Counted from the stretch's first letter, positions 9,793-19,021 are shown. The stretch is DNA of 53,762 nucleotides from an uncultured Ignavibacteriales bacterium (GCA_903929035.1 CAIYTF010000022.1:1-53762); one strand, 5' to 3'. Numbers and translations: made by a program. The notes: generated by a model from the letters alone, not told the origin.

Positions 9793-10014
9793 TTATGCTT
9801 TTCCTGCTAAGATAAAGCAGATAACGAGAGCAAAAAGCGAAATACCTTCGATAAGTGCCGCGGCAATAATCATCGAAATACGAATAGGGCCTGCTGCTTC
9901 CGGTTGACGACCGCTTGCTTCCATTGCTGAAGCAGCTAATTTACCGATACCTAAAGCACCGCCGATAATTGTTAATCCTGCACCGATTCCGGCTGCTAAG
10001 TGAGCTAAGTTCAT
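9793..10014 (-). CDS. atpE: ATP synthase F0 c subunit
   Basis: Proteolipid of the rotor ring, 73 residues in two membrane helices. The polar loop is ASGRQPEAAG and the ion-carrying carboxylate is Glu56 in AALIEGISLF. The residue after Glu56 is Gly and not Ser/Thr, and Gln is missing from the first helix, which argues for protons rather than sodium as coupling ion (inference from known Na-binding motifs). About 100 nt of spacer separates it from atpF. Confidence 0.95.
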   Translation of the reverse strand: MNLAHLAAGIGAGLTIIGGALGIGKLAASAMEASGRQPEAAGPIRISMIIAAALIEGISLFALVICFILAGKA

Positions 10015-10069
10015 AAGTACACTCCTGTATAGAATAATGATTTATGTTGTGTTAATAATAAAAAAATAA

Positions 10070-10963
10070 TTAATGATCCTGATGTACTGCCATACCTATA
10101 AACAGTGATGACAACATCGTAAATATATATGCCTGCAATAAAGCAACTAAGATTTCAAGAAAATAGACAAATAATGCCATCGGGATTGATAAACCTGCCA
10201 TACCGTAAGATTTACTGGCAAATATCAAACTGATAAGGGCGTATATAACTATATGCCCCGCTGTCATATTCGCGAAAAGACGAATTGCCAAGGCAAAAGG
10301 TTTTGTAAGCAGCCCTATAAACTCTAACAATGCAATCACCGGTACTAAAAGAACGGGAATACCGTGAGGGACTAAACCCTTAAAGTAACCGAAAAACCCG
10401 TTTTTCATTATTCCGCCAATTTGGATAACAAAAAATGAGAATACCGCCAATACCGCTGTCACCGTAATGTTGCTTGTTACCGTAGCAGTATAGGGTATTA
10501 ACCCTAAGAAATTCGAAAATAGTATAAAAAAGAAAGCTGTCAAAAGAAACGGAAGAAATTTCTCATATCCTTTCCCGATAGTGGACTTTGCAATTTCATC
10601 GCGGACAAACACGATAAACATCTCCATAGCATTGGTAATACCTTTGGGTATCAACGATTTTTTATATTGCCGCGCGACATAACTCAAAGTAATTATCAAT
10701 ATTGCCACCACTAACCACATAAATACCACGTGCTTGGTAATGGAAATATCGTATCCAAAAGCGTGTAATCGCGGCAGGTTGATATGACCAAACGGAGCAA
10801 ATTCCAATACATTACCATCCGAGATGTGTTCCATTATCCAATCGCCTTCAGCAGCTTTATGAGCTGTCTCGGCAAATTGTGCAACGGTATCGTGCATCAC
10901 CGCGGCACTATGCTCCATTGCTTGCCTTAGTGTATCAGTTGTTGTTAGTATTGTACCTGTCAT
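10070..10963 (-). CDS. atpB: ATP synthase F0 a subunit
   Basis: Stator subunit forming the ion half-channels. The essential arginine is in ALAIRLFANMTAGH, and the C-terminal helix region ends LVALLQAYIFTMLSSLFIG. An N-terminal extension of about 70 residues, rich in His, Ala and Thr, precedes the first membrane helix, as in Bacteroidota/Chlorobi a subunits. It overlaps the upstream small membrane protein gene by 4 nt (ATGA), so the two are translationally coupled. Confidence 0.96.
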   Translation of the reverse strand: MTGTILTTTDTLRQAMEHSAAVMHDTVAQFAETAHKAAEGDWIMEHISDGNVLEFAPFGHINLPRLHAFGYDISITKHVVFMWLVVAILIITLSYVARQYKKSLIPKGITNAMEMFIVFVRDEIAKSTIGKGYEKFLPFLLTAFFFILFSNFLGLIPYTATVTSNITVTAVLAVFSFFVIQIGGIMKNGFFGYFKGLVPHGIPVLLVPVIALLEFIGLLTKPFALAIRLFANMTAGHIVIYALISLIFASKSYGMAGLSIPMALFVYFLEILVALLQAYIFTMLSSLFIGMAVHQDH

Positions 10964-11355
10964 TTCTCAAACTTTAATAGTTTATTCGCATTTTTTGTTA
11001 AATACCAAATTTCCAAAGCCATAAAGAATATGTAAAATATAAGTGTACTAAATATAAGATAAATAAAATTAAGTTTCAAGATGTAAATGCAAAATAAAAA
11101 TATTCCGCTAATAAAAAATAATCTAACCGCCATTCCGCCAAAAACATATATCATAAAAATTTCCTGCGGTTTATTCAAACCTTTCACGTTTAGCTTCATT
11201 CCTATAATGAAATGTACTGTCATTATAAGTTTCGCGAAGACTGCAGCAATTAACTGCTCTCTGCTTAATAACCCCAAATAATATATTGCCATCAATAAAA
11301 CCAAAATCGCGAGCAGCATATAGCTGACTTTATTAATAAATCGCTTAGAATTCAT
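10960..11355 (-). CDS. Small membrane protein in the ATP synthase operon (AtpI-like position)
   Basis: A 131-residue protein with about four predicted membrane helices (approximately 10-28, 34-52, 68-92 and 95-115) and a basic C-terminus. It has no motif I recognise. It overlaps atpZ upstream and atpB downstream by 4 nt each, so it is made together with F0. In other bacteria this slot holds AtpI, a chaperone or Mg/Ca-transport-related helper of c-ring assembly; the similarity here is positional and topological only. Confidence 0.65.
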   Translation of the reverse strand: MNSKRFINKVSYMLLAILVLLMAIYYLGLLSREQLIAAVFAKLIMTVHFIIGMKLNVKGLNKPQEIFMIYVFGGMAVRLFFISGIFLFCIYILKLNFIYLIFSTLIFYIFFMALEIWYLTKNANKLLKFEK

Positions 11356-11615
11356 TCTTTCTTCTTCTTTTCATAATCATTTACTGTCCTAATCAGATTA
11401 TAGATGCCGGCACTCAACCCTATCGCGGAGCAAAGAATCACGAATAAAGGCTGTTTTCCAAATCGTTCATCTAACCAGTTACCCAAAAATACCATCAATA
11501 CCATAGCTGCAGCTAATTGCGCTCCAATACCAAGCAGCGGGCTTATTTCAGCATATATTGATTTTAGTGTTTCCGGCTTTTTTTTATCTCTTTCATCAAC
11601 CGGCAATTTACTCAC
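11352..11615 (-). CDS. atpZ: ATP synthase accessory protein AtpZ (ATPase gene 1 family)
   Basis: 87 residues with a charged N-terminus, then two membrane helices separated by a short loop: AAAMVLMVFLGNWLDERFG and FVILCSAIGLSAGIYNLIR. The GNWLDERFG loop followed by a glycine-containing second helix is characteristic of the family. It is usually the first gene of atp operons and assists F0 assembly. It overlaps bactofilin (upstream) and the small membrane protein (downstream) by 4 nt each. Confidence 0.88.
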   Translation of the reverse strand: MSKLPVDERDKKKPETLKSIYAEISPLLGIGAQLAAAMVLMVFLGNWLDERFGKQPLFVILCSAIGLSAGIYNLIRTVNDYEKKKKE

Positions 11616-12058
11616 GAATTAATATTAACTTTAGCTTCGGAAGCAGCCTCTTTTTTCACACCAGCACCATCAGGGAAACTCTGTTTCGGATGCTTCTTGT
11701 TTTCTTCATTCCCGGCCTGCTTCATATCACAATAGCCTATATAACTCGCGCCTTCTTCAATAATGAGAATTTTAGCGACAATATCTCCGGTAAGCTCGCA
11801 GCCTGATTCCAAAACCAATTTTTCACTGACCGTAACACCGCCAAAAACTTTACCGCCAATTGTCATTGTTTTGGATTGTAAATCGCCTGTGACAATACCT
11901 TTATCTCCAATAGTAACATTACCTGCTGCAACAATGTGCCCGGTAACTTCACCATCTACGCGAATGTTACCTTTAGTTTCTATTGAACCGTCAATTTTCA
12001 TTCCTTCGCTTATTATGCTGACATCATCCAATGATTCGTGCTTGATGTACTTGAACAA
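11612..12058 (-). CDS. Bactofilin
   Basis: Polymer-forming cytoskeletal protein. The central right-handed beta-helix repeat is evident (about residues 18-110): ISEGMKIDGSIETKGNIRVD, then GHIVAAGNVTIGDKGIVTGD and so on. The flanking tails are disordered and charged. In many bacteria bactofilin genes adjoin M23 peptidases and position them for cell-shape control; the same pairing is seen here (M23 gene 3 nt upstream). Length is 148 residues. Confidence 0.93.
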   Translation of the reverse strand: MFKYIKHESLDDVSIISEGMKIDGSIETKGNIRVDGEVTGHIVAAGNVTIGDKGIVTGDLQSKTMTIGGKVFGGVTVSEKLVLESGCELTGDIVAKILIIEEGASYIGYCDMKQAGNEENKKHPKQSFPDGAGVKKEAASEAKVNINS

Positions 12059-12061
12059 TTT

Positions 12062-12931
12062 TTAATTTCCTTTCTTTGTGGAAATGAATTTTAGCGGGTC
12101 CAAAGGGACCCCATTTTGCCATATTTCAAAGTGTAAATGCGGACCATACGATAATCGGCCTGTATTACCCGTCAATGCTATTTGTTCACCCTCAAAAACA
12201 GGCTGCCGACTGCATTTCAGAAAGCTTTCACAATGCTTGTAAACCGTAATAAACCCGTCATCGTGACCAATAATTACCATATTGCCGTCATCCGCCGTGA
12301 AATCAGAGAATATTATATAGCCATTCGCCGAGGCATAGACAGGGGTTCCTGTCTTCGCCGCGAAATCAAGTCCATAATGCCCGTTATAAGGATCGAATAA
12401 ATTCGACTTGTATCCATCACACGGTGTACGAAACGATATGGAATTGTTTCCTAAATTTACACCAAACTTTTCTAATAATAAATCAAATCCTAAAAAAATA
12501 TTTCCGCCAATCTTTGAACGGTTTTGAAATTTATTTAGTGCCGTAGAATCTCCAAGTAGAATTGCTTTCCTTAAATCGCGGTTCTGTTTCTTTAAGTTTT
12601 CAATCTCTCTGTCTAAATAAATCACTTTATCCCGGAAACTTCGCAATTCTTTCACTTGATAATGAGAAAGCTGCACGGTCTTGCTAAAGAAAAATGAATT
12701 AAGCGGCGTATAAACCATAAGCAGCGCGGTAACAACCATAGTCGCACCCATCAGCAGCAATAAAAATGTCGTGACTACCCACGAATGAAATGTCGCGGGT
12801 TTCAAAAACGATACACCTGAGGGAACGATAGTCACAGAGAATTTTATCCTTGAGTATATCGCGGTAATTTTCTTCCAGTCATATCCTTTGACAAAACCGG
12901 TAATTTTTCCAACCAACGCCGGAACGGTCAT
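12062..12931 (-). CDS. M23-family peptidoglycan endopeptidase, membrane-anchored
   Basis: A LytM-type zinc metallopeptidase that cuts peptide cross-links in the cell wall, 289 residues. One membrane helix (about 52-75, FLLLLMGATMVVTALLMVYT) is followed by a short coiled coil (about 88-115), and the M23 domain is C-terminal (about 175-285). Zinc ligands are in HYGLDFAAKTGTPVYA and GPHLHFEIWQNGVPLDP. It overlaps sua5 by 4 nt and precedes bactofilin, forming the known bactofilin/M23 functional pair. Confidence 0.92.
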   Translation of the reverse strand: MTVPALVGKITGFVKGYDWKKITAIYSRIKFSVTIVPSGVSFLKPATFHSWVVTTFLLLLMGATMVVTALLMVYTPLNSFFFSKTVQLSHYQVKELRSFRDKVIYLDREIENLKKQNRDLRKAILLGDSTALNKFQNRSKIGGNIFLGFDLLLEKFGVNLGNNSISFRTPCDGYKSNLFDPYNGHYGLDFAAKTGTPVYASANGYIIFSDFTADDGNMVIIGHDDGFITVYKHCESFLKCSRQPVFEGEQIALTGNTGRLSYGPHLHFEIWQNGVPLDPLKFISTKKGN

Positions 12932-13599
12932 CTGCTCACCCGCTGCTCATATTGTACAAACACCCTCTGGAATTCCTGCATAATGTATTCAAAAGGTATC
13001 CGCCCTTTTCTTACCAAAACCGGAATCATTCGTGTTAGATTAATTACAGTAGATGAGATTGGCATTTGCTTTTTCCGCGTGAAGAATAGGGCGTCAATTT
13101 CGTTTCTGAATTCCTGAAGTATCGCGTCAGGGTCATTCAAATGCGGCTCACCGCTCCGATTCACGCTCGTTGAAACTACCGGCGTTTCTATCCTCTCTAA
13201 CAAATGATTGCAGAAACTGTGCGCGGGAATCCTGAATGCAATTTCATTTGTTTCCAAAATGTCAGATACTTCATCCGCTGCCGGCAGCACAACCGAAATA
13301 GGGTTAGGCCAAACTGCCATAAGGAAATCTATATGTATATCGTGAATTGGTTTTACATATTTTAATAATGTCTCAACACTCTGTATCAGCAAAATAAATT
13401 TCTTGCCTTCATCGCGTTGTTTCAACTTTGTAATTTCATTCAGAGCATCTCTGTTAAACGGATTTGCCGCGAAACCATAAATCGTGTCCGTCGGGTGTAT
13501 AAAAACGCCGCCGTTAAAATAAATTTTATTTGCTAATGATACTGCTTTTTCTAATTCTTCATCAATATTTACCAAGGAAGTTTGTTTACTTTCCTTCAA
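12928..13599 (-). CDS. L-threonylcarbamoyladenylate synthase (YrdC/Sua5)
   Basis: Makes threonylcarbamoyl-AMP from threonine, bicarbonate and ATP for t6A37 in ANN-decoding tRNAs. The YrdC core shows HPTDTIYGFAANPFN, KLKQRDEGKKFILL and RIPAHSFCNHLLERIETPVV, with SVNRSGEPH. Length is 223 residues, the short YrdC/TsaC form without the Sua5 C-terminal domain. It overlaps the GT9 gene by 14 nt. Confidence 0.92.
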   Translation of the reverse strand: MKESKQTSLVNIDEELEKAVSLANKIYFNGGVFIHPTDTIYGFAANPFNRDALNEITKLKQRDEGKKFILLIQSVETLLKYVKPIHDIHIDFLMAVWPNPISVVLPAADEVSDILETNEIAFRIPAHSFCNHLLERIETPVVSTSVNRSGEPHLNDPDAILQEFRNEIDALFFTRKKQMPISSTVINLTRMIPVLVRKGRIPFEYIMQEFQRVFVQYEQRVSR

Positions 13600-14602
13600 T
13601 CATATTCTCCATTCTCTCAATAACTGTTTCGGGTTTCAATAAATGAGCGCAATTAAAGTGACCAAGCGGACACTTTTTGAATCCGTGAATACCGCAAGGC
13701 TTGCAGTCCAATCCATCATACCCGATAAAATCGCTTTTGTTGTTGTAGGGATAAAACCCAATCTCCGGAACAGTTGAACAATAGACTGTCAACGTTTTCG
13801 CGTTAGCTGCCATTCCAATATGCGTACTCGCGCTGTCGTTTGTAAGCAGTAATTCTGTACGCTCCATCACGCCGCGGGATTCAACAATAGAAATCTTGCC
13901 CGCGAGATTATGCACATTTCTATTCACTGTCAAACGGTTACATAACTCCGCTTCATTTTTCCCTCCAAGCAGCACTATCTTAAAACCTTTAATACAAAAA
14001 TAATCTATTATTCTCATATAATATACATCGGGGTATCTTTTTGTTTGCCATACCGAACCGGGCGCGATAGCAATAATCCTATCAGACGCTTCAAAAACCA
14101 AAAGTTCTCTTTTGATATTTTTCTGCAGGTCGTCACTCAAGTGCATTTCGGGCAGTACACGCCAATTTCTAATAAGACTTTCATCGTCTAAAAAAACAAA
14201 ATGCCGCTGCACCTCGTGAAAATCTTTTATGTAAGGTATTCTATGTTTATAGGCAATAGCGCAGGCACTTGTAGAATATCCATAGGTTTCTTTCACTCCT
14301 GAAAAAAAGGCAATCACCGTGCTGCGGAAAGAACGATGCAGTGAATATATTTTAGTATATGAATATTTCCCAAGTGACCTCGCGAATGCAATTGTTGCCC
14401 ATAAGCTTTTGTGCTTTACTTTCTTATCTAATATATGAATAACAGACACCGCGGGACAAGATGCAAATATCTCGACATTTGCAGGAATTGTCACAACATC
14501 AATTTGCGCGCCTGTCTTTTGCTTTAGTATTTGAATAAACGGAAGGCTCAATACCGCATCACCAAGAAATGCAGTTTGAATTACTAATATTTTTTTAGGC
14601 AT
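13586..14602 (-). CDS. Glycosyltransferase family 9 (LPS heptosyltransferase-like)
   Basis: A 338-residue GT-B transferase of the ADP-heptose:LPS heptosyltransferase family. The N-terminal domain begins KKILVIQTAFLGDAVLSLPF, typical of the family; the C-terminal domain has IAIAPGSVWQTKRYP, GGKNEAELC and LTNDSASTHIGMAANAKTL, which bind the sugar nucleotide. A Cys-containing segment (CKPCGIHGFKKCPLGHFNC) follows. The homology to a partial second copy at 19022-19515 begins at the start codon, and the sequence upstream of this copy is unrelated. It thus seems to have lost its original leader and now stands 152 nt after the type II R-M cassette. Confidence 0.93.
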   Translation of the reverse strand: MPKKILVIQTAFLGDAVLSLPFIQILKQKTGAQIDVVTIPANVEIFASCPAVSVIHILDKKVKHKSLWATIAFARSLGKYSYTKIYSLHRSFRSTVIAFFSGVKETYGYSTSACAIAYKHRIPYIKDFHEVQRHFVFLDDESLIRNWRVLPEMHLSDDLQKNIKRELLVFEASDRIIAIAPGSVWQTKRYPDVYYMRIIDYFCIKGFKIVLLGGKNEAELCNRLTVNRNVHNLAGKISIVESRGVMERTELLLTNDSASTHIGMAANAKTLTVYCSTVPEIGFYPYNNKSDFIGYDGLDCKPCGIHGFKKCPLGHFNCAHLLKPETVIERMENMIEGK

Positions 14603-14754
14603 TGGGGCAGTATTGTGAATATTTATTTTGGTGAAATCTTGATATATTATGAGCGTAAAATTATATGTTTATTAATTTATTTTGTCAGGTTTTGGGATTC
14701 ACACCTCACTGCTACAAACAGTGGGAATTTATTATGAGAGATTAAAACCACAAA

Positions 14755-16557
14755 TCACTTGACTACAATTTTATAGACGATGGGAAAATTTGTGTTACCT
14801 TCGATAGTAGGAATAAGATTTCTTAATTCCTGATTAAAAATCCCAATCGCCCATTTGTCCCGATTGGTTATGCGAAAAATAAAATCGACCTCATTTGGCT
14901 TCCAAGTAGTTGGTGTATCAGAATTTACACCAAAAGCAATTCCAATTAAAATATTTCTAACAGTTTCATTCGCATCGATTACTTGTGCAGCAATCAGTGT
15001 GTCCTTCAATGCCTGCTGAAGATTCTTATCCGATTTGTAACGAAGCATCTTTGAAGTATCTTTTTCTACTTCAGATTGCCGAAACATTCCTTTACTCTCA
15101 TTCAGCAATACATCTATTTTAGCATTCTTAGTCGGCGGTAAAGCAATGATATCAGGATACTCACGAGGTTGCGCTTTACCCAGCTTGGGATTAGGCAATA
15201 TCGCACCACCGCCTTGAGAACCAGGATATGATAATGAAACAATTCTAAAATTATTGGGGATTAACACTCGATGGGTAATTATGTAAGTGACTTCATCTTC
15301 GTCAACTTCACTTGTTTCTTCGATAATTCGAATGGTGGAGGAAAGAGTTGAAAAATGATAATAATCTTTTAATAATTCTAAAAATTCGCCTTTGTCTCCA
15401 CCTAAAATTTTCCGCCTGTCCCAGACAAGTTTAATGCCATTATTATTCAAATACATACCATCAAGAAAATGGGCGATAGTCGCCACAACCTTGTTTTCAG
15501 ATATTTTATATTTATTTCTCTCCCAAAAAGATTGAATGTCAATAGTTTGATTTATTGAAGTTGCAGAGTTCGCAATATTTATTAATTCATCAGTGAACCA
15601 TTTGGGGACACCCCCGGAATCTTTATTAATTGCTTCCTTTAATTTAGCTCTCAAAGAAGAAATACTATCCATTTTCCCCTTTAATATTTTATTTGCTCTT
15701 GGCCGAACAAGCGCATAAATACCATATATCTTGTGAGTGTGCGAAAACAAAAAAGAGATGAATATTAAAATACCTCTATCTGGGTCCATAGCGTGACTAA
15801 AACGATTGATTTTTGCTCCAATCCATTCTTTGCTAACAAAATATCTCAACCTATCAAGATTACTATTTCTATTCTCCATGGCTTTCCATTCATTTAAGAG
15901 TTCATTCGAACCCGCCGCACAATCAACAATTTTACGAAACGCCTGATATGATTCTGTTTCCTTAAGTCGTACTAACGAATTGTTAAACCAATCTATTTCA
16001 GAAGCGGAAAAGGCTTGAATTGCTTTCTGAATGGTATCATTCAAAATAGATATTATTGGGGGACAAGCAGGTAAATTAGTATGCTTTCGTAAATTACATT
16101 TATTGATTCCATCAGTTTCCCAATCTGCAATTATATAACCCTCATATCCAAAATCATCAATTAATATTTTTGGTGTTGAAAAAGGGTTATATTCAGCTCC
16201 TCCAAACTCTTTTTCGCTTTCTTTATGTCCGGAAACTTTAATATAGTATATTCCCGCAAGATATGCCGCAACTCCTCCATATGTGCGCTGGAGTTCGTGA
16301 TCCTCTGTTTTAACAGCTTCTGTAAATTCAATTAGAGCAATTGGGTATTCCTGTCCATTCTTCACTGCTGAAATTAATGCATCGGGAGTAGTCAAGGAAA
16401 GGATTGCAAAAAGTGAACCAAATGGAAGTTGATTAGCTTTCCTTGGACGCTTAATAAGGCGAATAACGGTGTCATTTGGCACAGCCATTTGGATCATAGG
16501 GAGTAAATAATCATTAGCCTGCTCTAAACATTCATAGTAGAGACGGTATTCTATCAC
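14755..16557 (-). CDS. Putative type II restriction endonuclease (PD-(D/E)XK-like)
   Basis: A 600-residue protein with no family I recognise, called a nuclease from context and motif. A PD-(D/E)XK candidate lies near the C-terminus: Pro468-Asp469 in EYPDIIALPP, and Glu487-Ser-Lys489 in VLLNESKGMF. A second conserved-looking block is at residues 77-91 (EFTEAV and TEDHELQR). It overlaps the downstream-facing methyltransferase by 4 nt, so endonuclease and methyltransferases are one unit, with the endonuclease last, as in many R-M systems. Recognition sequence unknown. An alternative is a non-nuclease effector tied to the two methyltransferases. Confidence 0.6.
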   Translation of the reverse strand: MIEYRLYYECLEQANDYLLPMIQMAVPNDTVIRLIKRPRKANQLPFGSLFAILSLTTPDALISAVKNGQEYPIALIEFTEAVKTEDHELQRTYGGVAAYLAGIYYIKVSGHKESEKEFGGAEYNPFSTPKILIDDFGYEGYIIADWETDGINKCNLRKHTNLPACPPIISILNDTIQKAIQAFSASEIDWFNNSLVRLKETESYQAFRKIVDCAAGSNELLNEWKAMENRNSNLDRLRYFVSKEWIGAKINRFSHAMDPDRGILIFISFLFSHTHKIYGIYALVRPRANKILKGKMDSISSLRAKLKEAINKDSGGVPKWFTDELINIANSATSINQTIDIQSFWERNKYKISENKVVATIAHFLDGMYLNNNGIKLVWDRRKILGGDKGEFLELLKDYYHFSTLSSTIRIIEETSEVDEDEVTYIITHRVLIPNNFRIVSLSYPGSQGGGAILPNPKLGKAQPREYPDIIALPPTKNAKIDVLLNESKGMFRQSEVEKDTSKMLRYKSDKNLQQALKDTLIAAQVIDANETVRNILIGIAFGVNSDTPTTWKPNEVDFIFRITNRDKWAIGIFNQELRNLIPTIEGNTNFPIVYKIVVK

Positions 16558-17696
16558 TTGATCTTTTCCATTATAATTATATGTTCTTTCTTACCTTTTT
16601 GAGCATATGTCGGATTGAAAATTTTTGAGTGACCCGCTAAATCAGAAGTTAATATATCATTCACTCTAAATCCGATTATAGGCGCAAAAATCGATATTTC
16701 TTTTTCGATTTTTACTAATTCTTTTTTTATAACGCTATCACCAATTATCACGAACGCTAAATGATTCATTTTTAATACTCTATGCATTTCTTTGAAGCAC
16801 TTAATAAGATCGACATTCCATTTTTCTTTATTTTCCTTCAAACTTGAATACTCTCGACGCGATCCAATTTCATTATATTGGGCAAATTTGACATCTAAAT
16901 CAAGCCAACGTTTTCTAAATTTATGATACAAATAATAGTCGTAAGTATTGGCATAAGGAGGTGATGTAATTATCAAATCAATTGAATTACCGTCAATAAA
17001 ATCAAGATTTCTGCTATCCGCGTTAAAAAGCTTTAGCTCTGTCTTATCATCCACAAGTTTTGAATATGCCGACATCCGAGAATTATATTCCTTTGCTTTC
17101 TTACAATATATTTCCAAAGTGTAACAATCACTGATGTTTTTTTTTATCGCGGCAAATCTAGTGTCACTGTCTTGGTTGGATACTCGAACAATAATCGATG
17201 ATAAAACAATCTTCAAATAGTTTTTTACGTTGCAATCATTAAGAAGTTCAATGCTATTAAGGAGAAAAGTGATTTCTTCCGAAACATTCTGCTGAAACCA
17301 ATGTGATTGCCCCTCAATTTCTTTAACAATAATTGCAGGCCTACCTGACAACTTCCAATGAATAATTTCACCATCAATTTTCGAAATAAACCGCTCAATT
17401 TGGTCAAACTGTTCTGGATAAAGTTGGGTGGCTTTTACTTGTGAAAGTAGAACGGAAAGACCATTTACATCTACACCTATTGCATTGGCGCCAAATAGTC
17501 TTGCTTCTACCAACGTAGTTCCGGAACCACAAAATGGATCGAGAACAGATTGTCCTTTTATAGCATAATTTTGTAAAATTAATTTTGGAAGTTGTGGTGG
17601 AAACTTAGCGGGATAAGGGTGCATTGAATGCGAAAGATATGAAGTATCCGCACCATTAAGATCGGATTGGATTTCTCGTATTGTCTTTACCATCAC
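16554..17696 (-). CDS. Site-specific DNA methyltransferase (SPPY type)
   Basis: A 380-residue amino-methyltransferase. The SAM-binding motif I is DPFCGSGTT (residues 53-61), preceded by HPYPAKFPPQL, and the catalytic motif IV is TSPPYANTYDYY (from residue 244). Motif I comes first, and the TSPPY form suggests N4-cytosine or N6-adenine methylation. VSNQDSDTR at about 172-180 is a family-typical segment. It overlaps both neighbours by 4 nt. Together with the next methyltransferase it probably protects the two strands of an asymmetric site (inference). Confidence 0.85.
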   Translation of the reverse strand: MMVKTIREIQSDLNGADTSYLSHSMHPYPAKFPPQLPKLILQNYAIKGQSVLDPFCGSGTTLVEARLFGANAIGVDVNGLSVLLSQVKATQLYPEQFDQIERFISKIDGEIIHWKLSGRPAIIVKEIEGQSHWFQQNVSEEITFLLNSIELLNDCNVKNYLKIVLSSIIVRVSNQDSDTRFAAIKKNISDCYTLEIYCKKAKEYNSRMSAYSKLVDDKTELKLFNADSRNLDFIDGNSIDLIITSPPYANTYDYYLYHKFRKRWLDLDVKFAQYNEIGSRREYSSLKENKEKWNVDLIKCFKEMHRVLKMNHLAFVIIGDSVIKKELVKIEKEISIFAPIIGFRVNDILTSDLAGHSKIFNPTYAQKGKKEHIIIMEKIK

Positions 17697-18838
17697 TTTG
17701 ATTTTCTAAATACAACTATAAACGAACAATTCTGATTTACATAAAAAATTGAGGGATAGCCTAATAGTACTAATCTCCTTTGGCCTGTTTGATCCCAAAT
17801 AAGCAAGTCGTGATAAAGCCATCCTGCATCTTGTCCAACATTTGCAAGATCAGAATGAAAAGGAATATATGGTATTTTATTTTTAGTGTCCCTATAATCT
17901 TTTACTACCCAGCAAGAATAACCACCCGGTTTTGTTACCTCGAAATTATCCTTTAGGATATTTTTAATTTCCAATAAAAAATCATTATATGGCAGGTTTC
18001 CGAAATCCTGTTTATGATCGCTATATGGTTTTACCGTACTATTATTTTCATAGGTTATAACTGATGTTTTATGCGTTGTGCTTCTATCTTTGACCGATTT
18101 ATGTATGAAATCGGCATAAGGTGGGGAGGTTACCGTGAGTTGAATTTTATCTTTGCGGATATGAGTTAACATATTACGGCAATCATCGTTGAAAATCTTA
18201 TAGACTTTATCATTCTTAAAAAGCCCTTGGACATCATCGAGCCATTGTTGCGCGATTTCTGAAAACCTTGGATTTAATTCAATACCAACACTATGTCTAT
18301 TCTGCGACTGAGCCGCTATTATCGTTGAACCGATACCTAGAAAAGGGTCAAATACTGTATCATTTGTAGCAGAATACATTTTAATTAATCGTTCGGCAAG
18401 CTTTACGGGGTAAACTGCCCCGTGTTCCAACTGATATTTGTTTCTTGGAGAAGATAAATCATTCCATACAGGATTAAATATATCATTTTCGTTAATTACA
18501 TTCTTTGAAAGAAGTGCCCACTCACTTGGGGTCAAGTTATTAAAACCAAGTTTTGACTTTTTTTCTTCTTTCTCAATCTCTCTGCTTGGGACATAATTCA
18601 CTTCCGGCTCGGTGATAATTGTGCTTTTTTCTTGACGCTCAAAATTTATTTTTTCAACAAAAGTATCCCAAACATCATTCCTTATTATTCGTCTGGCTCC
18701 TCCTATTTTTACAGATGGAATAACTTCTTTTGCAACATATCTCTTTATAGTAATTTCAGAAACTTTCAGTAATTCAGACGCTTCTTTTACCGTAAGTAGT
18801 TCATCGTTTGAGATTTGTTTTTTCTTTTTGGTTATCAT
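17693..18838 (-). CDS. DNA methyltransferase with N-terminal excisionase-type HTH
   Basis: 381 residues. Residues 14-60 form a MerR/excisionase-like helix-turn-helix (LTVKEASELLKVSEITIKRY and then VIPSVKIGGARRI). After a charged linker (65-100) comes an amino-methyltransferase domain: motif I DPFLGIGSTIIAA (164-176) and motif IV TSPPYADFI (237-245). It is the first gene of the type II cassette, so the HTH may let the enzyme bind its own promoter region or help find its site; this is inference. The start is the ATG at 18838. Confidence 0.83.
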   Translation of the reverse strand: MITKKKKQISNDELLTVKEASELLKVSEITIKRYVAKEVIPSVKIGGARRIIRNDVWDTFVEKINFERQEKSTIITEPEVNYVPSREIEKEEKKSKLGFNNLTPSEWALLSKNVINENDIFNPVWNDLSSPRNKYQLEHGAVYPVKLAERLIKMYSATNDTVFDPFLGIGSTIIAAQSQNRHSVGIELNPRFSEIAQQWLDDVQGLFKNDKVYKIFNDDCRNMLTHIRKDKIQLTVTSPPYADFIHKSVKDRSTTHKTSVITYENNSTVKPYSDHKQDFGNLPYNDFLLEIKNILKDNFEVTKPGGYSCWVVKDYRDTKNKIPYIPFHSDLANVGQDAGWLYHDLLIWDQTGQRRLVLLGYPSIFYVNQNCSFIVVFRKSK

Positions 18839-18929
18839 TTTCGATCTTTATAATTAGTATCAATTAGTATCACAAAGATACAATTAATAATTAATTCATC
18901 AAATATTTCTCCCATTCACAATTTATAGG

Positions 18930-19021
18930 CTGCTGTCGAATTTTAGTTTCATTCAGCTTCCTGCTTAAATAATGATTCACGTTCCCACCCCTTCGGGAAT
19001 CCCATTGCAGTAACATCGGTA
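18930..19021. repeat. Direct repeat, copy A: duplicated abi/res junction
   Basis: This 92-bp stretch is about 95% identical to 22481-22572, in the same orientation. It contains the end of abi and the first seven codons of res on the minus strand (MKLKFDS), after which the res reading frame stops. On its high-coordinate side it runs without a gap into the truncated GT9 copy. The joint falls in the short homology GATATTT shared by both parents. Confidence 0.9.
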
